A stretch of 9,849 nt of DNA from assembly GCA_038227745.1 (NCBI GenBank), contig JBBRPS010000367.1:1-9849 (forward strand), read 5' to 3'. The stretch's first letter is position 1. Each line of letters starts with the position of its first letter. The translations under genes were made by a program, and so were the position numbers. Shown piece after piece: positions 1 to 5,670 of the stretch. Source of the stretch: DASPXY01 sp038227745. GTDB lineage: Bacteria > Planctomycetota > Planctomycetia > Gemmatales > Gemmataceae. The notes under the pieces were generated by a model. It made no database searches and had not been told where the DNA came from. It was given only the letters and a program-made list of their open reading frames with translations.

Positions 1-2
1 AC

Positions 3-692
3 GCCCTGAGCCGTGCCGCCGCCGACCCCGCGGGCGTCCCGCTCCACGCCGGCAAGACCGGCCCCGGTCTGTTCCCCGCCACCACCGCCGCTCGCCTCGC
101 CGCCCAGCGCTGCAAGGACGAGGCATTCGTCAAGGTCGTCCGCACCGACGGCCGCGGCAAGGCCGTGCTGGAGGTGTGCGCCATCACCGAGAAGGGCCTG
201 GCGTTCCTGTTGAGCGAGGCGAACCCGCGCCAGGTCCTCGAAGACCTGGTGCGCGCCGTCGAATCGCGCCAGAACCAACTCGCCGACCTGGTCGCCACGG
301 CACGGCAGGCTCACGCCGGCCTGGAGGCGCTCAAGGCCGTCGCCGAGAAGGTCCTGCAGCAGGTCGGCCGGCAGGGCAACGGGACGCCCCTTCCGCACGA
401 CAGGCCCGCCGCCAACGGCGCCGAGTCGTGGCACGGGGCGGCCCTGAATCACCTGACGCGGCGGCAGGCCGCGGGCGCTTCCGAGGACTGCCCGTTGCCC
501 GAGTTGTACCAGGCGGCGCGGCAGGCCTGCCCGCGCCTGACAATCGGACAGTTCCACGACGGTCTGCGGCAACTGCAGGAGCAGGGCCGCATCTACCTCC
601 ACCCCTGGACCGGGCCGCTCTACGACCTGCCCGAGCCGCCCTGCGCGCTGCTGACCGGACACGAGGTCGCCTACTACGCGAGCCTGCGGTGA
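3..692 (+). CDS. Two-winged-helix coiled-coil protein of unknown function (5' partial)
   Basis: The reading frame is open from the left edge to the TGA at 690-692, giving the last 229 residues; the true start lies outside the window. A GTG at 165 is only an internal codon, since the protein-like sequence continues upstream of it. In partial numbering, residues about 12-70 look like a winged helix, ending in the wing-like stretch EVCAITEKGLAFLL. Residues 74-122 form a long heptad-like helix, probably a coiled coil and dimerisation segment. Residues 123-160 are a polar linker. Residues 164-215 look like a second winged helix (PLPELY, then LTIGQFHDGLRQL, then GRIYLHPW). No catalytic motif is visible. 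The layout suggests a DNA-binding or adaptor protein, which is inference. The stop is 17 nt before the methyltransferase start, so the two are probably cotranscribed. I recognise no named family. Confidence 0.72.
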   Translation, partial: ALSRAAADPAGVPLHAGKTGPGLFPATTAARLAAQRCKDEAFVKVVRTDGRGKAVLEVCAITEKGLAFLLSEANPRQVLEDLVRAVESRQNQLADLVATARQAHAGLEALKAVAEKVLQQVGRQGNGTPLPHDRPAANGAESWHGAALNHLTRRQAAGASEDCPLPELYQAARQACPRLTIGQFHDGLRQLQEQGRIYLHPWTGPLYDLPEPPCALLTGHEVAYYASLR

Positions 693-698
693 GGCGGA

Positions 699-704
699 AG
701 GAGG
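699..704 (+). promoter_or_regulatory. Ribosome binding site of the methyltransferase
   Basis: AGGAGG lies 5 nt before the ATG at 710 and within the 17-nt gap after the previous stop. It fixes the methyltransferase start, although the frame stays open far upstream. Confidence 0.75.
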
Positions 705-709
705 GGACC

Positions 710-1540
710 ATGAGTGTCATGCGGAGCCTGGCCTCGGCGGCGAAGGGCGCCCTGTGGCTGGTCCGCGCCGGCGGCCTGCGCGACCAACTCCAGCGCCTCA
801 GGCGCCAGGAACAGCGCGAGCGCTGGCTGCAGGCCGGCGACCTGCGCGCCGCCGAGCGGCGCGTCTACTCGCAGAACGGCGAGGACGGCATCATCCAGGA
901 AATCCTCGGCCGCGTCGGCGTCGCGAGCGAGTTCTTCGTCGAGATCGGCGTCGAGTCCGGCCTCGAGTGCAACTGCGCCCGCCTCGCGCTTCAAGAGGAG
1001 TGGCGCGGCGTGTTCCTCGAGGCGGACGACGAGCACTTCGCGAAGCTGGAGCGGCGCTACCGCTCCCATGACGGGGTGCGCTGCGTTCACGCGACCGTCA
1101 CGGCGGCGAACGTCGAAAGCCTGCTCGGTGCCGCGGCGGTCCCGCACGAGCTCGACGTGCTCTCGATCGACATCGACGGCAACGATTACTGGGTGTGGAC
1201 GGCGGTCGAGGGCTGGCGGCCGCGCCTGGTGGTGATCGAGTACAACGCCGCTCACCCGCCGCCGCGCCGGTGGGTGATGCGCGAGGACCCCGCGCACCGC
1301 TGGGACCAGACGAGCTACCACGGCGCCAGTCTCGCATCGCTCGCCGCGCTGGGCCGCAAGAAAGGCTACACGCTCGTGGCCACCGACTCGACCGGCGTCA
1401 ACGCCTTCTTCGTGCGCGACGATCTGGTGACGCCCGACCGCTTCCTCGACCCGGTGGTGCAGTACCATTACTCGCCGCTGAACAGCCCCTTCTGTCCCGA
1501 CGGCCTGCCGTACCGGGGCGGGCCGTTCGTCGAGATTTGA
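710..1540 (+). CDS. FkbM-like SAM-dependent methyltransferase
   Basis: A 276-residue protein. The ATG at 710 is chosen because AGGAGG (699-704) sits 5 nt upstream; the frame is open further 5' but there overlaps the preceding gene. After a basic helical N-terminus (1-50) comes YSQNGEDG (53-60), a signature of FkbM-like and related Rossmann methyltransferases. Then FVEIGVESGLECN (76-88) is the glycine-rich SAM loop, EAD (104-106) the acidic end of strand 2, LSIDIDGNDYWVW (151-163) the motif after strand 4, and IEYN (176-179) the following strand. Such enzymes usually O-methylate sugars, lipids or small molecules. There is no DPPY/NPPY motif, so a DNA base methylase is unlikely. The substrate is unknown. 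There is no signal peptide or membrane segment, so it is probably cytoplasmic. It sits between a winged-helix-type protein and an ATPase, an odd place for such an enzyme. Confidence 0.82.
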   Translation: MSVMRSLASAAKGALWLVRAGGLRDQLQRLRRQEQRERWLQAGDLRAAERRVYSQNGEDGIIQEILGRVGVASEFFVEIGVESGLECNCARLALQEEWRGVFLEADDEHFAKLERRYRSHDGVRCVHATVTAANVESLLGAAAVPHELDVLSIDIDGNDYWVWTAVEGWRPRLVVIEYNAAHPPPRRWVMREDPAHRWDQTSYHGASLASLAALGRKKGYTLVATDSTGVNAFFVRDDLVTPDRFLDPVVQYHYSPLNSPFCPDGLPYRGGPFVEI

Positions 1541-1553
1541 GAGGGGCCAGCAA

Positions 1554-1578
1554 GCCCAGGGGTTGCACCCCCCTGGGC
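1554..1578 (+). repeat. GC-rich hairpin A with GGGGTTGC core
   Basis: Perfect 9-bp inverted repeat: GCCCAGGGG at 1554-1562 and CCCCTGGGC at 1570-1578, with a 7-nt loop. It begins 13 nt after the methyltransferase stop and ends 36 nt before the ATPase start. No T-run follows, so it is not a canonical intrinsic terminator. It could be a partial terminator, an mRNA-end stabiliser or a leader structure for the ATPase gene. It shares the GGGGTTGC...CCCC core with hairpin B at 3829-3854. Confidence 0.6.
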
Positions 1579-1604
1579 ATTCGCCCCCGACTCCCACCCT
1601 TCAT

Positions 1605-1609
1605 GGAGG
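1605..1609 (+). promoter_or_regulatory. Ribosome binding site that sets the ATPase start
   Basis: GGAGG lies 5 nt before the ATG at 1615. In-frame ATGs also exist at 1603 and 1627, and the frame is open far upstream inside the methyltransferase gene. Only 1615 has a well-spaced Shine-Dalgarno sequence. Confidence 0.7.
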
Positions 1610-1614
1610 TCTTT

Positions 1615-3807
1615 ATGGCACTGGCGATGGATACGCAATCACTGCAGGAGCGGGCCTTGGAGGTGTTTCGCCGGGCCGGCAACCCCTTCCGCAACTACTT
1701 CGCCCGCAACCCCGACGACGAGGTCTGCGCCCGCTACCACGTCACCGAACTGTTCGCCACCCAGAGGCAGCAACTCCTCGGCGTGGTCGATCTGTACCGC
1801 TACGACCCGACCACGCACTCGGAGATCGTGCCCATCCTCGGCAACAAGGGCGCCGGCAAGACGCACCTGCTGCACTCCATCAAGCACGGCCAGGAAGACA
1901 GCTGGCAGATGCTCGTCACGCCCGGCGTCTACCAGAAGGACAGCGAGTTCCTCGAATACCTCCTGTTCCAGGTTATCGACACGCTCCTGGGCGGCGGCCG
2001 GCAGAAGGGCGCGCGGCCGCTGGAGTTCGTCGGCGAGGAGCTGACGCGGCGCCTGCTGCAGCGGGCGCTGACCGACCTGCCGCGCGACCGCCAACTCGAC
2101 CTGTTCCCGGCCCCCGGCCTGGCCCGCTGGGCGCGGCGGTTGGGGCTGGGCGCGTCGCAGGCCCAGGAGCGCGTGCAGTGGCTGACCGACAGCCTCGGGC
2201 GTGCCGTGACGCGCGCCGGCGGCCTGCGACGCATCTGCGCCGAGAGCAGCGTCGAGCCGGAGCGCGCCTGCGAGGTCGTGTGTGGCCACATCGAGACCAC
2301 CGAGGCCCACAACACCGCGGGCCTGATGCGACGGCACATCCACCAGGGCTTCGCGCGCGCCGCCCTGCTTGGCGACGAGGCCGACCTGGCCAACTTCCTG
2401 ACCTACGGCTTCGCGGAGCTGGACTTCAAGGTCCGTCCCAGTCGCCAGGATCTCGTGTTGGCCCTGTTCAAGGTGCTCATGGAGGTCTTCCTCAGTCTGA
2501 AGATCCCCGTCGTCGTCGCCTTCGATCAGCTCGAAGACTTGCTGCTCGCCCGCCGCGCCGACGATGGCCATCGCGTCGCCGAGGCCTTCTTCGCGGGCAT
2601 TGTGCAGACGATGCACCAGATCGACGGCATCTGCTTCCTGATCTTCGCCGAGCGCGGCCTGTGGAACCGCTTCGTGCCGTCGCTGGACGGCTACATTCAG
2701 GATCGCCTGAACAACCCCGTCCACCTGCCGGGGCACGGGACCATCAAGACGCTGCGCCTGGAGGCGCCGCCGCCGGAGCTGGTGCGGCGCGTGGTCGAGG
2801 CGCGGCTGCGGCCCTGCCTCGAGGAGTTGCAGGACGCTGGCGAGGTGCCGGCCATCCACCCGTTCACCGAGGAGCAGGTGAGCCGCATCGCCCGCACCGA
2901 GCCGACACTGCGCGACATGCTGCAGCAGTTCCGGCACCTGTTCGACCACCTCGTCTACGGCGAGGCTGCTGCCGTGGAGGCGACATCCGTGCAGGCCCCC
3001 GCCACTCCCGAAGTGCGGTCACTGCCCGCCCCGCCGGCGCCGCCGCAGGTCAAGTCGGTCATCGTGGTCGAGACGTCCGCCACGCCGCCTGCAGTTCCCC
3101 AGGCGCCGGTCGCGGCGATCCCCGCTCCCGTAACTCCCTCTCGCGTGCCTCCTGCCCCGGCGCCGGCCGTGCCGGTGCCGCGGGCCAACCTCGGCGAGTT
3201 GTGGGACCAGGAGATGCGCACCGCCCGCCGCAAGCTGGAGCCGGAGGGCGCCCTCACCGGCGCCACGCGCGAACTGCAGGCGGGCCTCGGCTCGTTCCTG
3301 CAGGTCTGCCACGAGCACGGCGTCAAGGTCGGGCCGTGGCGGCTGCAGCACGTCGTCGGCGAGCTGACGTTCGGCGACCACCCGACCTACGGCGCCATCA
3401 CGATTGCGCACTGGGTGTGCAAGGACGGCCAGCCGTGGAAGGTGGGCATCGGCCTGTTCCTCGGCCGCGGCCCCGGCAAGCCGAAAGACCTGGAGATCAA
3501 GCTGAGTTCCCTGGAGGCCACGCCCCAGGTGATCGACCACCTGATCCTGCTGCGGCCGGAGGACGACCTGTCGCTGACCGGCAAGAGCAAGACGCTGTGG
3601 CAGGACGCCGAGCGCCGCGGCCGGCACGCGCGTCTGGAGGCGGTGGGGCTCGACGGCTTCGCGGCGCTGTACGGCTTCCCGCGCTTCCTCGCGGCGCTGG
3701 GCGAGACGCTGCCCGCCGGACAACCGCTGCCCAACCTCGCCGACCTGTTCCAGGACCGCTGTGAGAAACTGCTCGAAGAGGTGTGCATGCCCGTACAGGG
3801 CGGGTGA
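1615..3807 (+). CDS. P-loop (AAA+/ORC-like) ATPase with Pro-rich linker and unknown C-terminal domain
   Basis: A 730-residue protein. Residues 1-450 form the ATPase. Walker A is GNKGAGKT (76-83). Walker B is VVVAFDQLED, with D304 and E307. A sensor-1-like strand (CFLIFAE) follows. R364 in IQDRLNNP is a candidate arginine finger and R433 in EPTLRDM a candidate sensor 2. Between Walker A and Walker B is a long, mostly helical insertion. Residues about 450-522 are a Pro/Ala/Val-rich, probably disordered linker. Residues 524-730 form a compact mixed alpha/beta domain, with strands near YGAITIAHWVC, WKVGIGLF and VIDHLILL, which I do not recognise; no nuclease motif is clear. No signal peptide or membrane segment is seen. 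The ATPase probably remodels or loads something on nucleic acid, as ORC/Cdc6-like and conflict-system ATPases do; this is inference. Flanking winged-helix-like genes fit that idea. It is shorter than BREX BrxC and lacks BREX partners. Confidence 0.82.
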   Translation: MALAMDTQSLQERALEVFRRAGNPFRNYFARNPDDEVCARYHVTELFATQRQQLLGVVDLYRYDPTTHSEIVPILGNKGAGKTHLLHSIKHGQEDSWQMLVTPGVYQKDSEFLEYLLFQVIDTLLGGGRQKGARPLEFVGEELTRRLLQRALTDLPRDRQLDLFPAPGLARWARRLGLGASQAQERVQWLTDSLGRAVTRAGGLRRICAESSVEPERACEVVCGHIETTEAHNTAGLMRRHIHQGFARAALLGDEADLANFLTYGFAELDFKVRPSRQDLVLALFKVLMEVFLSLKIPVVVAFDQLEDLLLARRADDGHRVAEAFFAGIVQTMHQIDGICFLIFAERGLWNRFVPSLDGYIQDRLNNPVHLPGHGTIKTLRLEAPPPELVRRVVEARLRPCLEELQDAGEVPAIHPFTEEQVSRIARTEPTLRDMLQQFRHLFDHLVYGEAAAVEATSVQAPATPEVRSLPAPPAPPQVKSVIVVETSATPPAVPQAPVAAIPAPVTPSRVPPAPAPAVPVPRANLGELWDQEMRTARRKLEPEGALTGATRELQAGLGSFLQVCHEHGVKVGPWRLQHVVGELTFGDHPTYGAITIAHWVCKDGQPWKVGIGLFLGRGPGKPKDLEIKLSSLEATPQVIDHLILLRPEDDLSLTGKSKTLWQDAERRGRHARLEAVGLDGFAALYGFPRFLAALGETLPAGQPLPNLADLFQDRCEKLLEEVCMPVQGG

Positions 3808-3828
3808 TCCGATGGGTCTTCTCCGGAC

Positions 3829-3854
3829 GGGCCGGGGGTTGCCGCCCCCGGCCC
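3829..3854 (+). terminator. GC-rich hairpin B after the ATPase gene
   Basis: Perfect 10-bp stem (3829-3838 pairs with 3845-3854) with loop TTGCCG, starting 21 nt after the ATPase stop. All stem pairs are G-C. No T-tract follows, so termination is only suggested. It shares the GGGGTTGC core with hairpin A at 1554-1578. The rest of the 190-nt gap (3808-3997) is low-complexity GC/CCG-rich sequence in which I see no gene. Confidence 0.5.
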
Positions 3855-3984
3855 CGCCGTCACATCCCGCAAGGCCGACACGTCCGGCGCTCCCGCCGCG
3901 GGGGCTGCCGCCCGGACCGCCGACGCGCTGCAGCCCGCCGCCCGGCCGCGCCGATGTATTCCCCCGGTCGCCACGCCCTGGACC

Positions 3985-3989
3985 GGAGG
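3985..3989 (+). promoter_or_regulatory. Ribosome binding site for a GTG start
   Basis: GGAGG lies 8 nt before the GTG at 3998. It supports this non-ATG start over the long upstream extension, whose translation is Pro/Arg low-complexity. Confidence 0.6.
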
Positions 3990-3997
3990 GTTGCGTC

Positions 3998-4306
3998 GTG
4001 TTCGAGGAACGGGAGCTGCTGCGCACCGACCCCTACCTGCTTCACCTCCTGACGCTCTACGCCGCCGCCGGCGCCGCCGACCGCGAGGCGTGGCAGGATC
4101 GCGTGATGGCCCTGGATGGCGTCGAGCCGAGGCGCCTGTCGCGCCTCCACGGCGAGATGATCGCGTACGGCTGGGTCGAGCAGAACACCGGCGCGACGCC
4201 CGTGCTCAAGGCGGGCATCGCCGCGGCGTGCTACCGCCTCACGCCGGGCGGCCTGAAGGCGGTGAAGTGGGCGCGGACCGCCGATGATGACGCGGACGCC
4301 GCCTAA
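3998..4306 (+). CDS. Small winged-helix-like protein
   Basis: A 102-residue protein starting with GTG, placed by the GGAGG at 3985-3989 and by the end of low-complexity sequence. Residues 1-28 are helical (ELLRTDPYLLHLLTLY). Residues 43-60 look like a recognition-helix region (VEPRRLSRLHGEMIAYGWV). Residues 61-90 look like a wing and final strand, ending CYRLTPGGLKAV, a pattern common at the end of MarR/PadR-like winged helices. The tail is acidic and Ala-rich (ADDDADAA). No catalytic residues stand out. It probably binds DNA or acts as a small partner of the upstream ATPase, 190 nt away; this is inference. Its TAA stop interleaves with the TAG of the convergent phosphoesterase. I recognise no named family. 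Confidence 0.72.
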   Translation: MFEERELLRTDPYLLHLLTLYAAAGAADREAWQDRVMALDGVEPRRLSRLHGEMIAYGWVEQNTGATPVLKAGIAAACYRLTPGGLKAVKWARTADDDADAA

Positions 4307-5529
4307 CCCGCCGTCGCCGCGGACCCGGCTCGCAGCACGAGCAGCGTCACCTCCGGCCGGCAGTTGTAGCGCAGCGGGTGCTGACCGCCCAGTCCGCGAC
4401 TGACGTGCAGCAGCGTCGGCGGCTCGTCGAAGGTGCCGCAGTCGTAGCGGCGGCTGTAGCGGCTCGGCACGAACACCGAGCCGACCAGCGGGAAGCGGAT
4501 CTGCCCACCGTGGACGTGCCCCGCCAGCATCAGGTCGACGCCGTGCCGCCGCGCCCACTTGATGTTGTCGGGCGTGTGGCTCAGGCACAGCCTGAAGACG
4601 TCCGGCGGACACGCGCCCAGGTCCGGCGGGGGGCCGAACCACGGCCCCTCATGGCCGATCACCACCAGCGGCTCGCCGCGCACCTCGAGCTTCTCCCAGC
4701 CGTTGCCCAGCACCCGCATCCCCACGCGCCGCAGCCGTCGGCGGATCACCGGCACGTCGCGCCACGAGTCGTGGTTGCCCAGGATCGCGAACGCCGCCAC
4801 GCGCCACGTCAGCCGTCCCAGCACCGGGATCACCCAGCGGTGATGGATGTCGCTGTCCACCACGTCGCCCGTCAGTGCGACGAGGTCCGGTTGCCACGCC
4901 CGGCAGCGGTCCATCACGAAGCGGTAGAAGGCGCGGTCCGGTGTGCCGCACAGGTGCAGGTCGCTCAGGTGCAGGATCGTTAGCCCGTCCCAGGCGGCCG
5001 GCAGGCGCGGCACCCGCAGCGTCCGCTCGGCGAAGTCCACCTGGAAGACCTGGTTGCCCGGCAGGCACGCCAGGCGCCGGTGCTTGCCCGTGCCGGCCGG
5101 CTTGTAGCCCAGCTCGGCAGCCACGTCCACCGTTTGCGTCTCGTTTTTCACCAGCGCCGCGGGCTGCCGGCGCAGCAGCCGCAGCACAGTCACGGCGGGG
5201 AAGACCGCCACGCCAAGGATCCAGCACACGATGAAGTAGGCGTAGACGAGCGGGTGGTGGTCGGCGGCGCTGGTGCCCGCCTCGAGGTGGAAGCCAAAGG
5301 CGTACCAGAAGATCACCGGCCCCGCCAGGACGACCAGCCCGTCGAGCTTGCGCGTCACGCTCAGCAGCCGGTGCGGCAGGGCCGTCCCGTAGAGGCAGTT
5401 CAGCCCACAGATCATCAGGACCGCGTGCCCCAGGCAGGCCCCGAGGAACAGCACGACGGCGCCGAAGGAGTGGGACGCCGCGGGCACGGGCCAGGCGCCG
5501 AGAAGGCAGAATAGCGACGGTTGAGTCAT
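4303..5529 (-). CDS. Membrane-anchored calcineurin-like metallophosphoesterase
   Basis: A 408-residue protein. The ATG at 5529 is preferred because GGAGAGG (5537-5543) lies 7 nt upstream; a GTG at 5556 would add nine residues and has no clear ribosome site. The N-terminus has hydrophobic segments at about 22-45, 63-81 and 95-119, probably membrane-spanning. The catalytic domain starts near residue 183 with the full metal-binding set: SDLH (189-192), GDVVD (221-225), GNHD (251-254), SHTPD (317-321) and AGHVHGGQ (336-343). This matches the YkuE/YaeI-like branch, whose members cleave phosphomonoesters or diesters, in some cases lipid-linked; the substrate here is unknown. With three probable membrane segments, the side of the membrane holding the catalytic domain cannot be settled from sequence. 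The gene converges on the small winged-helix-like gene with a 4-bp overlap and shares no obvious pathway with it. Confidence 0.9.
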   Translation of the reverse strand: MTQPSLFCLLGAWPVPAASHSFGAVVLFLGACLGHAVLMICGLNCLYGTALPHRLLSVTRKLDGLVVLAGPVIFWYAFGFHLEAGTSAADHHPLVYAYFIVCWILGVAVFPAVTVLRLLRRQPAALVKNETQTVDVAAELGYKPAGTGKHRRLACLPGNQVFQVDFAERTLRVPRLPAAWDGLTILHLSDLHLCGTPDRAFYRFVMDRCRAWQPDLVALTGDVVDSDIHHRWVIPVLGRLTWRVAAFAILGNHDSWRDVPVIRRRLRRVGMRVLGNGWEKLEVRGEPLVVIGHEGPWFGPPPDLGACPPDVFRLCLSHTPDNIKWARRHGVDLMLAGHVHGGQIRFPLVGSVFVPSRYSRRYDCGTFDEPPTLLHVSRGLGGQHPLRYNCRPEVTLLVLRAGSAATAG

Positions 5530-5536
5530 CGGACAG

Positions 5537-5543
5537 CCTCTCC
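5537..5543 (-). promoter_or_regulatory. Ribosome binding site of the phosphoesterase
   Basis: Reading the minus strand, GGAGAGG lies 7 nt before the ATG at 5529. It favours this start over the GTG at 5556. Confidence 0.6.
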
Positions 5544-5596
5544 CCCGGGCCGCCACCCGGTCACCGTGTCATCTTCGAGCTGCCGGACAACAGTTC

Positions 5597-5657
5597 GCAG
5601 GTCGGGCTTTCCCGCCTGACACTCCCTTGAAGAGTCAGGCGGGAAAGCCTGACCTGC
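5597..5657. repeat. Large imperfect palindrome with nested short palindromes
   Basis: Two 27-nt arms (5597-5623 and 5631-5657) pair with only two mismatches, one of which could be a G-U pair in RNA, around loop CCCTTGA. Each arm contains a smaller palindrome: GTCAGGC/GCCTGAC around GGGAAA at 5634-5653 (perfect), and the matching copy at 5601-5620 with one mismatch. The element fills most of the 141-nt gap between the signalling gene's stop and the phosphoesterase start. It may terminate transcription of the signalling gene, and it resembles REP-type dispersed palindromes. No transposase lies nearby. Confidence 0.75.
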
Positions 5658-5670
5658 AGATTCCGTCGGG

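Noticed and set aside
710..1540. DNA methyltransferase of a restriction-modification system together with the HNH gene
   Set aside because: The methyltransferase lacks a DPPY/NPPY or PCQ motif, has FkbM-like signatures, and lies more than 6 kb from the HNH gene.
674..1597. Long minus-strand open frame opposite the methyltransferase
   Set aside because: Low-complexity Arg/Ala/Val/Glu-rich translation without motifs. It mirrors a plus-strand gene with clear SAM-binding motifs and is an artefact of GC-rich codons.
1195..1614. Upstream extension of the ATPase frame
   Set aside because: It would overlap the methyltransferase, reads as low-complexity Arg/Pro sequence, and is bypassed by a well-placed ribosome site for the ATG at 1615.
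1639..2949. 436-residue minus-strand open frame opposite the ATPase
   Set aside because: Its translation has no recognisable domain, while the plus strand carries Walker A and B motifs and a good ribosome site.
1615..3807. Assignment of the ATPase to BREX BrxC or a DISARM/Wadjet component
   Set aside because: It is shorter than BrxC, and no PglX, PglZ, helicase, SMC or topoisomerase-like partner is in the window.
3891..3941. GGGCTGC/GCAGCCC inverted repeat in the gap after the ATPase
   Set aside because: Only 7 bp with a loop of more than 20 nt in CCG-rich sequence; expected by chance.
3761..3997. Upstream extension of the small winged-helix gene
   Set aside because: It overlaps the ATPase end and translates as Pro/Arg-rich low complexity. 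The GTG at 3998 has its own ribosome site.
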